Positions 35,670 to 46,600 of a stretch of DNA of 64,000 nucleotides are shown here, piece by piece. Under the pieces are notes generated by a model that was not told the DNA's origin, made no database searches, and saw only the letters and a list, made by a program, of their open reading frames with translations. Position 1 is the stretch's first letter; every line of letters starts with the position of its first letter. The position numbers and the translations under genes were made by a program. Origin of the DNA: Melieria omissa (Eukaryota > Arthropoda > Insecta > Diptera > Ulidiidae); assembly GCA_963971225.1 (NCBI GenBank), contig OZ020268.1:57845900-57909899 (forward strand). The letters are read 5' to 3'.

Positions 35670-38600
35670 AGGGAATATGGTAAAACAAAGCATTGACTTT
35701 ATATGACTTGAATTGAATTACAATTATGACAGTCAGTGTCAGAGCACAGCAGCTGTCATGCGCCATGTTGCCTGCCACAACTGAGTGGCATGCAACGCTT
35801 CAATGCCGATTTCAATGACTTGGCATCTATGGCTAATAAATGTAGAGAAAATCCCATAAGATGAAATAATGTTGCCTTAATTCGATGTTGAAGCAGTTTT
35901 AAATGTAATCAAATATACCTAATTTATGGCATTGGCTGCATTTGGGTTTGAACTCTAACTCTAACTCTAACCGAGCGAAAGCATCAGAACATAATAAGTT
36001 GTAAAAAAAAAGAAATGTATTTTGTAAAATAATAATTAATAATAATAATTATATATTATATAAATAATAAATTTTGCTGCGTTCTATTTAAAAGCTTTGG
36101 AGCTGAAAATTCTTGACTAACAGTGGGTTTCAATGAGAACAAAGCTTTGTTTTGAAGGTTTCTTTACTCCTACACGTTGGTCACAACTCACTCTGGAAGT
36201 GGTCACAGCCATTCATTGTTTACTGTCTGGAATCACAAATCGATGAGTTGTGGCTTTGAATGCCAAGGCAAACAAAAGCAAATGAGGAAATTTTCCCCCT
36301 ACAAACAATGGCGAACCTTTATACATGCAAAGCGTTAACTTAAAAGCAAAAAACTTGATAACTTGCGGTTCGAAATTCAGCTCAGGATAGCCACAATGTA
36401 GTAAATTTTCGTTTTTTTTTGCCACTTAATTTTGCGCCCACTTTTCCACTTCAATCGACAGTGCCAACACCCGAAAAGGTGAATGTTTGTAAAAGCGCGA
36501 CGTAACAACAACAACATTGCGACTACTTACGTTCTGAATGGCCAACGTTGTCAGTCCTAATCACACAGCGCCGAATTGGAGGGTCACATGTAAACAATTT
36601 ATATATATTTTTTCGCAGTAGCTGAATGCAAATATTTGTTAACGAATAAACCATAAAAAACGGCAATCAGCGGCGAGTGCGTGCAAATGCGCTGCGGCCC
36701 TGCCCCAATGCACGCAGAGGGCGACAATGCTGGTTTCTGCACGACGCCCTGGCGCGCAGACACGATGCGACGATTTGTTACATTGGCCGTTGACACACTC
36801 AAGTAAGCATGCACAAACACCCAAACCGACAGGCAGCAGGTTAGAGGCAACCACTCAAACACACACATTCACACAAATGTGAATGTGTGTGTGCCTGGGC
36901 AGAAATTGATGGGCAGCGCCGCCAAAAGCGCCCAATGCGTTGCGTCTACCTTGGCGTGTGGCCTCTTACCGTCTGTCTCACTGCCTGTTCGTTTGTTCGT
37001 CTGTCTGTCTGTTGAGTTGCTGGCGTTATTTGCTCTGCCGCAGCTGAGTGTGTGTGTATTTGTGTAAGCAAATCACTTTCACTTTTCTTTGTATTTATTT
37101 ATGCTTCAATTGATTGAAATTACATAAAAAAATTGGGTCAAATTTGTAAGTGCTGTCAACGTTGCACTTTGGTTAATAGTTTGTCTTGCATTTTGCACCT
37201 TTCACAGCGCAGTTTGCACCGTCTTGCAGCGCTTATAAAAACTGATTTCATTTGCATTTTTCTCTATAAACAGTTTGCAGAACTTTTCACTAAACGCTGC
37301 ATCACTTTTTACTTTAATTTTCAATACTTGCACCGCCTTTTTGGAAAAGTAGAAGCATTTAATTTGTAACACACAAACACACATACACGTACACACCTCT
37401 AACAAGTCCTAATGCAATGGCAGCAAAGTGTGCATGGCAGCCTGAATCCGCTTCTGCCGAGCGATTGTTGCGTTGTGAATGCGTTGAAAAGACGAACTGA
37501 GGCAATTCTGAACATTCCACTGGACAAATATACGAGTGTCCTTACACAGCTGTGACTGCGCCAACGGCACGAAGCAGCAACAGCGACGCGCTGCGGGCAA
37601 GAGGGGCCGGTTGTAGCGCGCATGCGTATGAGTGACGTTTAGTTGGCGAGGCAGTGTTGCCAGGCGATGGACAAAACGAAACCTGCAAGCGTTCAAAACA
37701 ATTGCTGGAACTAAAAAGAAACCAAATAGGAACCGATAGGAACCAATTAGTTCTTTCATCCATTGACATTCACTGGTCTTCTGTGGGTCTAACCTAACCT
37801 AACATTACTCACTTAAATAATTACTTGCTTTGTCTGGCAGCATTACCGTCACCTCTTCCTCCCCCACCCAAAAGTGACCACGATTTTCGCTGCTTACGGC
37901 TTCTCGTCATTTCGCTGAGCGCACCTCGCCTTCACCACTTTTCTGCGCCTTTCCGTCGCCACATCAACGTGATCAACAACTTGTAAGCAGCATTAACCCA
38001 ACAGCAAACAGAATCGAGCATCAACTCAGCAAAGTAGCATTGGCACGGTGCACGCTGCACGCTTGACGCTCAACGCTGGCGGCATGGCGAGCGTTTTAAG
38101 CGTGCAGTGTCAAAGCCGGTGCGGGTTCGAGCGCACTTAATTCGTAAGTGCGCGCGCGTATGTGTGTGTGTGTGTGTGTGTGTGTGGGCAAATTGTTTAT
38201 TACGTATTTATGAGGTCCTTTCGATGGGTCCTGCTTCTGCATGATTATTATTTATTTTTGCGTTGCTGCGTCAGCTCGTTGTGCACGTTACGTTGAATTA
38301 TGCAGAAAAATGTTGCTAGCACTTTTTACATCTCACTGCGCGCTGGCTGGGTGGATGTCAGTGTGTGAGTGTGAGTGTGTTGTTAGCCGCTGTCTCAATT
38401 TCTGAATCGTAACGTTTACTTGCTGCTGGGTTTTTTTTTTGGTATAATTTGTCTGTCCCTTAGCTTACAATTGGTTTCTTTTTATTGCCTTCTCATTCTG
38501 CGCGCTTGTTGCTGCTTTTTATTTTTATTTTTGTTTTTGTTGACATTTGTTTTTGGTGTGAATTTGAAATGCGCGCGGAAATGTGCTTTTTTCAGTTGAA

Positions 38601-39398
38601 ATTTTCTAAGCACATTTGAATTATGCATTAATAATTATGAATTATGTATTAATCAAAATGCTTGCTTAAACTGAATAAAATGAATTAAATTTATGTATGT
38701 ATGTTTGTAGGTATTGTTAAAAAGCAGACATTTGCAGGACTTTGACATTTTGTTGCTGACAGTCAATTAATAATTACGAGTATGTTGATGTCACACGTAA
38801 CAAACGTGGCACGCAAAAGGTTGTAGTGAATCATTTAGACAGGTAGATTTAAATAAGAATTTAAAGCGATTGGTGTAGGTAAGGTGTGGTTGACGTAGGC
38901 TGAGAAGGTGGCGGGAGTTCTGAATAATGTCAATTGGTCTTTGTTCTTGTCACTAAACGGAACCAACCGAAACAGGTCACCAATTTCGAGGATATTTTAA
39001 GTTTCAGAAAGCAACGTTGTTAAAATGTGAAATGTGTGTGTTTTTTATTTTTTGCGTTGCCTGAAGAAATTTTACCAGTTTTAGTCATGTCAGGTTGCCT
39101 GTTCGTGCGCCAACCGGCTGTTAATCATAGCGACTACCTGTTTTTAATTGAAACGAACCAATGCCCGAGGTGAAAGTTTTTGTGGATTGTAAAGCAGTGC
39201 ATTGGTGCTGGTAAAGAAAGTAGGGTTAGAAATTGGCATGTTGACGCAAAAAATAATTGGAAATGGTTCGAACGAAAGGTTTTCCAACTAAACATCTATT
39301 CTCATTTACGAAAAATAAGTAGAATCTTTAGAGAATATTAATGAGATGCCGGATCACTTCAACACAGGAACTAGGCTCTGATCTCCGAGTCTCCTCTG
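35665..39398. other. gene-less stretch
   Basis: No coding region supported. Includes a short (CTAACT)n run near 35951-35972, alternating purine/pyrimidine stretches, and GC-richer patches at 36640-37060 and 37400-38160 with frames on both strands but no recognisable protein. Confidence 0.35.
38161..38187. repeat. (TG)n microsatellite
   Basis: About 13 perfect TG units following a GCGCGCG stretch. Confidence 0.95.
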
Positions 39399-39677
39399 TC
39401 AGTATGCAGAAGGCACTGTCTGCAGCCTAATGACGGACCAGTTTTTATGGACAAATCACATAGAAAAGCTAGGCATATCTGACAGAACGCAGTATGTCCT
39501 GTCTGTGGGGAAGACGATGACAAGGCGAACCACTTTTTGTGAGTCTGTCCCGCGTACGTCCGAATCAGGTTTGAGACGTTTGGCACTGATGTGCTAAACA
39601 GCGCCCATCTCTGCTCCCTGGTACCACAGGATCTACTCAGATTTTTCCGGAGGTCGGGTAGATTTAAATCACATTAA
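39399..39677 (+). mobile_element. 3' end of a non-LTR retrotransposon (Jockey/R1-like), degenerate
   Basis: One frame reads HCLQPNDG..., then CPVCGEDDDKANHFL-stop-VCPAYVRIRF, then LCSLVPQDLLRFFRRSGRF and a stop at 39675. The Cys-x2-Cys-x8-His-x4-Cys cluster followed by a C-terminal LLRF-R+ tail is what closes ORF2 of these elements. Two in-frame TGA codons (about 39480 and 39540) show it is dead. Whether it belongs with the fragment at 1-174 cannot be told, because they cover different parts of the protein. Confidence 0.65.
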
Positions 39678-40646
39678 CAGGGAACTTTAAGTAGTAGTGC
39701 AATGGAACTAATGTCTGAGCCTGAAGAGATACTAGAAAGAAACTTCATGAGAACCGTTTAGAGCTTTGGAGTAGAAGAATTTAGTCACCCAATACCAACT
39801 GGAATGTTTCTATAAACTATTTCAGCTGTAATTTGAACTTGACTGTAGGCCCCTCTATACTGGGTCCTTATATCCCACAGAGCCCTCGACAGCCCTGTGT
39901 TCGCTGCCACCTTGCCGAGTGGTGTAAATTTGTTTATTTTTTATAGTAAGTCGCTGCATAATTGATATTAAAATGTAAATACATGTCAGCTGCGCCGACA
40001 ACTGATGAAAGGCGCACAACCGACTGACAGCTGACAGTTGGCATTTGACACAGTCGAAGCGCCACTCGATGCGTGCGTGTCGTGTGCACAGCAATAAATA
40101 ACCGTCGTCGGCCACCTTTTCTGTCATGCCACACATTGCATTTTGGCTACCAATTTCGTCATGTTCCGCGTGTCGTTCGGATTTCGTTTCATTTCCGTTT
40201 CGAATATGTACAAATTGCCTCACATGTGTGGCGCCAATGACGAACGATGAGCGATGGCTGTCGGCCAAAGTAGATAAACGTGTGCATGCGGTTTTTTAAA
40301 GGTCACAGTGTCGCAATGGGACATTCTCAATTTCAATTTTATATAATGGCAAATGACAACAACACGCAAACGAAGTGAGTTTTCTTGTAGTAACGGCAAG
40401 TTTTATTGATAAGTTTTTGTTTTATTTAATGGGCTTTGTTTGGTTGTTTATATCAAAACGGCAACATTTTTGGAAAAACTCTTAAATTCTTTGTAAGTAA
40501 GTAAACCTACGAATTCTCTCAATCTCTCTCGCACTTTCTTACGTGTTCTACACTCTAAGCATTAATTCTGTAGCAAAATATCAAACGCACAAAAGCATAA
40601 AAGTATTAAAAAAAAAAGGACCACAGTTAGGAGGATAGCTGCCAGT
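39678..40646. other. 3' flank of the LRRC58-like gene
   Basis: Candidate minus-strand AATAAA signals lie at 40421-40426 and 40402-40407, about 220 bp after the stop at 40647. A 137-codon minus-strand frame at 39855-40268 has no family resemblance and I do not call it. Confidence 0.4.
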
Positions 40647-43600
40647 TTAGCCGAGCAGCACCTTTCGCATCATGAAGCCGCTGGCACCGCTCGTCTGTGG
40701 GCGCTCCTGTTCCGGCTGTATGCATTTGGACGAGCAGAGGTACTGCAGCAGCGGCACGCGGTACTTGCCGCAAAAGTCGACGAACTTGATGTGTTCGACG
40801 CGGTTGTCGAAAAAGACGCCCTTGCACTGCGGATTGACGCAGCAGTTGGCGCTGTTCAGATACTCGAGCAGAGTGCGCGGCAAATCGCCAGGCGCGGGCG
40901 CTAAGCCGGCTCCCTTGACGACGCGCGCGGCCAGCTCCATCAGTGTGGGCGGATTCAGCGCCATGTCCTGCACGAAGCGCACCACCAGTGGATTGTCGCG
41001 CAAGCTTAGCTGCAAAGCAATTCGAAAATAGATTAAGACTGGCATTGAGAGAGCAACGGTGTACGCACCTCGGTGAGATTCTTGAGCGCCACTATGTCCT
41101 TGGGCAGATGCTTTAGTCGGTTCTTGTGTAGAAGTAGCGACTTGAGGTTCTTCAGGCGCGCAATGCTTGTGGGCAGATGCTCGATCAGGTTGTCGCAGAG
41201 TACCAGCGCCTGCAGCTGGCTGAGCAGGCCGACGGCATCGGGCACTTCGTTGATCAGATTGCCGCCAATGGAGAGCACATGGAGACTGAAGCAAAGAGAA
41301 GATACATTTTTAAATAATTTACAAATATTAACTGGCAGTTAACGTATGCGGTTATGTTGCACGCAGTGGCTCAAAGTTAAAAAATATTTAAAAAAATTAT
41401 TGTTTCCCTCTCTGCTCACTTGTTGCTTTACGCTGTCGCCATGCATCGACTTTAGTGTTCCAAAACGTGTCTTGCCACAAGCAAACAAAAACAAAAACAG
41501 AAACGAACTTTCGAACGCTTTTAAGTGTTCAGAAAATGTATTTTCACAGTTTCGGTTCAAATTTTTCGTTCTTTACATTCATCAATGGTTGTTGTTTGTT
41601 ATCAGCATTTGTTGACAAAAAAACAACTAAAATGTGCCAAGAGGAGCAAAAGTTATTGTCATCGCTGTTCACAGATCAACAACTCCATTCGACATGTGTG
41701 TGAGAACAGTCAATTTTACAGCAGTTGCTAACAAAAACAACAACAGCAAAATCAGCTGCTGAAGTAGGCAGCTGGCAAAGGCGGCTACTTACAAAGCTAC
41801 TTGAAAGCATAAATTCCGAATTGAATTCACAAACCTCTTAGCAACAAGTCGGCAAACATAACATTAACAAAACAACCAGTTGCACTATCAATAGCCGTTG
41901 GCAACCTTGACATGAACTTGGAATATGTAAACAGCCACAAAGGGCGACCGTTTTTTTTGTTGCCATTAATTTGTTGTGTGTGTGTGTGTGGTTGTAACTC
42001 AGTTGAGTTGTTTATGTTTTTGTTTTATAAAATTATGATTTGATTGTACTTTGATGTTAGTGTTTTGTTTTTTCGTCTCAAGTTTGTTGTACTCTTAATT
42101 TAATTTAATAATGTAAATCATCATTGTTTTACTGGTTTAGAAAAAAAAATTGACACACAAAACATGTAAACAGAACACATTGACAAACTAAAAACACATA
42201 AAGAATAAACTTAAAAGAACTGAATTCTTTAATATCCCTTCAGCATTTCTTGCTCATAAAGTTTATTCTTACTTTACGTCATTCAATTATTTCAATTAAT
42301 TCACATTTTGACAGCTGCTCATCGCATTGTCTCTAACAGCTGCTGCCGGTATATTGACCCAAGCCGCAGTTCAAATATTTATTTCATGCTCAACTTTTGG
42401 AATGAATTTGGAAAGTGAACTGTAAAGTTGAGTTTTCAAATCATTTTGTGCGATTCGATTCGGAATAATCTTGCTGCTATCAGCAATGAAGCAATGAAAC
42501 TTACTATAAGTAAAAGGAGATTGTTCCTATTTTTAATCATCTTGAACTCGCAGACTTTGTGCGCTATCAGCAACTGTGTGCCGCATGACAGTCGCAGAAG
42601 CAGACCTCGAAGTCTGTCGGTTTTATATTTCGTGTGTAAACTGGCCAGCAAGCGAGCAACAAGCAGGATGATGCAAATTATTGAAAGTAATTGCAATACA
42701 ATATTTTAAGTGTGTATTGGTGATTACGTATTGGTAAATATGTACCTGTCTGTGAGTGATAACAGACGAGAAGGCTGGGGAGAAGGCTAACTGGGAGTAC
42801 AACAAAAAAAAACACAAAATATTGTGGGGTTTTTTGGCGAGTTTGCGATCATGTGACATGCTGAATATGTGCTCAACTATTGCAGTTTAGGTCCATTAAT
42901 AGAGCATACAAATTTTAAATTGAAAAACTGTGACAAAGGTCATAGCTGGATAAGGAAGGGCAAAGCGTCTCGGCCAATTTTGATTATTATATTTTTTTGA
43001 TACTAGTATCAATATAGGTAAGCATTTCCCAGCATTTTCATCCATAATAGTTAATCCCCGATCTGCCAAAATCAATCAATATAGTAAATAAAAACAAAAG
43101 TTAACAACTTTGAGAAACCGATTAAGGTCAGATTGGAACTCATAAGTTAAAATTTTTAATTTAAAATAAAAAAAATTGCTTTTTAAATTTTAAGTTTTTT
43201 TAAATAAAAGAAATATATAAAAATATATAAATACGAGAATTTTATATATAATTTAATTAATTTTAATAATTGACTAGCACGACAGCCCGCTTACTCGAGA
43301 CTAAGGCCTAGCTTCTCGCAACCACCTGTGTTGTGTGTGTGGACCTACAGTTTTATGCCGGTTCCGAACGGCAGGTTGGGTGCTTTTTCATAGGCAATTT
43401 TTACTCTCAAAGGTTTGCCATTTCCAGCTGAGAGGACAGCCACCGAAAGAGAAAACGAGTTTTCCCGTTATTTTTTGTAGGTGTTATTACAGGCAGTATT
43501 TGAACCTGCGGTTGCTGCCTTTGACTCGTTGTCCAACGCACTAACCAACTGAGCCACTTCGGCTGCCGTTATATATAAGACATACAAAAAAAGTTGGTGG

Positions 43601-46600
43601 AATCACCTATTTTTTATATATTATTATATACAGCTGCGGTCAAAATAATAGTAGTACGCATACAACGAAAAGAAAATTAAGAAAAAATAATCTGCTTTTT
43701 TTTACAAATATTTATTTTGTATTTTTTTTAACAAGTTATATGTGTTAACAATGCAATCATAAAAGAAAACTTAAGAATTAAACTCAGTTTGGTTTGATTT
43801 AAATTAAATGCGTCAAAAGCTCCAAAATATGGACGGTCAAAAAAATAGTAGTTCGCTTTACTTTCATAAAAATGAAGCAAAAATTATGTTTCATTTTAAA
43901 AGATTTAGTGGTTAAATAGTAATAACGTAATTTTTCTTCAAATTAATATTTAGTTGCGTGACTGTTGTTTGGCTATTACTGCAGCACAGAGCCGATGCAT
44001 TGAAATAACCAAATTTTCATATCTTTCTCTAGGGGCGTGGTCTACTGCTTCTCAAAGTTGATTATTATTTAAAAGATTATTGTGAGCAACTGCTCTCTTC
44101 ACGTCACACCACAAATTTTTAATTATATTGAAGTCTGGTGATTGTGCGAGCCATTCCATAACCCTAATCCTGCTTTTGCGAAGCTCCTTTCGTGCGACCT
44201 TTCTTGTATGCTTTAGGTTATAATCCTGTTGGAAGACCCAAAGCATTGGCGTTTTTTCACTGACATACGGTAGCACGATTTCCTGCAAAATTCGTACACA
44301 TACACATCGATCCATCGTTTTCTTGATCAAATAAATAGCGCCACTCCATAAAACGTAGGACATGCATTTATTTATTCAGCATGTCTTACGTTTTATGGAG
44401 GTGGCGCTATTTATTTGATCAAGAAAACGATGGATCGATGTGTATGTGTACGAATCTTGCAGGAAATCGTGCTACCGTATGTCAAATAAATAGCGCCACC
44501 TCCATAAAACGTAAGACATGCATTTATTTATTGAGCATGTCTTACGTTGTATGGGGGTGGCGCTATTTATTTGATCAAGAAAACGATGGATCGATGTGTA
44601 TGTGTACGAATCTTGCGGGAAATCGTGCTACCGTATGTCCGTGAAAAAACGCCAATGCTTTGGATCTTCCAACAGGATTATAACCGAAAGCATACAAGCA
44701 AGGTCGCATGAAAGGAGCTTCGCAAAAGCAGGATTAGGGTTATGGAATGGCTCGCACAATCACCAGACTTCAATATAATTAAAAATTTGTGGTGTGACGT
44801 GAAGAGAGCAGATGCTCACAATAATCTTTTAAATAATAATCAACTTTGAGAAGCAGTAGACCACGCCCCTAGAGAAAGATATGAAAATTTGGTTATTTCA
44901 ATGCATCGGCTCTGTGCTGCAGTAATAGTCAAACAACAGTCACGCAACTAAATATTAATTTGAAGAAAAATTACGTTATTACTATTTAACCACTAAATCT
45001 TTTAAAATGAAACACAATTTTTGCTTCATTTTTATGAAAGTAAAGCGAACTACTATTTTTTTGACCGTCCATATTTTGGAGCTTTTGACGCATTTAATTT
45101 AAATCAAACCAAACTGAGTTTAATTCTTAAGTTTTCTTTTATGATTGCATTGTTAACACATATAACTTGTTAAAAAAAATACAAAATAAATATTTGTAAA
45201 GAAAAGCAGATTATTTTTTCTTAATTTTCTTTTCGTTGTACGCGTACTACTATTATTTTGACCGCAACTGTAGATATATAGATATATATTTATATATTTT
45301 TTAATGAAAAAAAAATGTTTAAGTTTAAATTGTGGTACAATAACCTAATTTGTTTTTATACTTTTCTTATATAATGTTAAACAGCATATATTTTTCACAT
45401 TTTTTTTCTACCTGCGTGACAGCTAAAAAAATAAAATGCCTTATTTTAATTTTGCTTTTTAGGTTATGTGTACCTATTTTATTTTTTTTAATATATTTCT
45501 CCCTTGATGAAATAAACAAGGTGAAGCAAGTAGCTGACAGTTTTGTCACCCCATACCCTTATTTTGAAATTCAATAGGTCTGTTTGGCCAGATTTCCAGT
45601 AAAAATTATCTAGTAAAAAATATCAGGAGAGTAAGTCAGCGTACGTTCTCTAAAATCAAACTATCCAAAAAAGTAAACAAACAGCAATTTGTAAGAATTT
45701 GCAAGTTTTAACTTTTGGTTACACCACTGGGACTTGGCCCACTCACACTACACAGTAAAAAGGGTGTAAACAGGAGGGTTAAAGAACGGAACAGCTGATC
45801 TAAAAGTTTCATTTGAGGTTTGAAGTGGTAGGAAAAATTAAGTTAAATCAGACATTTAATGCAAAATGGAAATAGTTCGTTGCGCTCAATCTGTAATTCT
45901 TCCCTTTCAGCTTCAGCGGGTAAAGCTGAGCAAGACGGTTGTGGGTCAGCAGACTTGCGAACGCACAATTTCTTTGCTGTTTTCATTTGCCTCCAAATGT
46001 TTTCAAAATTTATGTTTCATATGGCAGCCAGTCATATGTTTTTCTTGTTCTTCTTCTTACTGGCAAAAAGTTACTGGACACAAATTCTCCAGTAAAGACT
46101 TGCAAGTTCTCACGAAATGAACTGCCACTTTACGCTCTCAGTTTCTCTCTCGTTACTGGAGATTTGGCGTCAACAAACAGGATCCAGTAAAAATTTGTAC
46201 AAATTTGTACAAGTTCGTACAAATTATTCTCTGCCAAACAGACCTATTCTCTGCCAAACAGACCTAATTTTGTTTTGGCATTGAGAGAATATTTTTAACC
46301 CCACTCAAAACGTAAAAGCGAAAATATTCTTGTGTTTTAAAATTGTGATCGCGGAAAAAATGCCGAGTAGATGCTTTTTGTGCAAGACAGCACATGGCAA
46401 TACCAAAAATTATGCAGCGTGGGATCTGCCGCCGCGGCAACGAATCGGAATAATGCAGACTTTTAACTATAGCCCCGAACAGGAGCCTGGGCGTTACAAG
46501 TCAAAGTTGCCCATTAATACGACCACAGACACTATCTGCATCTGAAAAAATGATATAAGACGTTCATCGATAGAAGCTTTTCTCTAACAAAGAATTTTCA

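Noticed and set aside
35951..35972. Telomere-like (CTAACT) run
   Set aside because: Only about three and a half units of an imperfect six-base repeat in the interior of the window.
39855..40268. 137-codon minus-strand frame next to the LRRC58 stop
   Set aside because: No recognisable family, no splice or start context that convinces, and it sits in the expected 3' flank.
45859..46190. Overlapping frames conserved between 45.9 kb and 53.3 kb
   Set aside because: Conservation follows from two copies of one MITE at the DNA level; all three frames are equally kept, and indels differ between copies.
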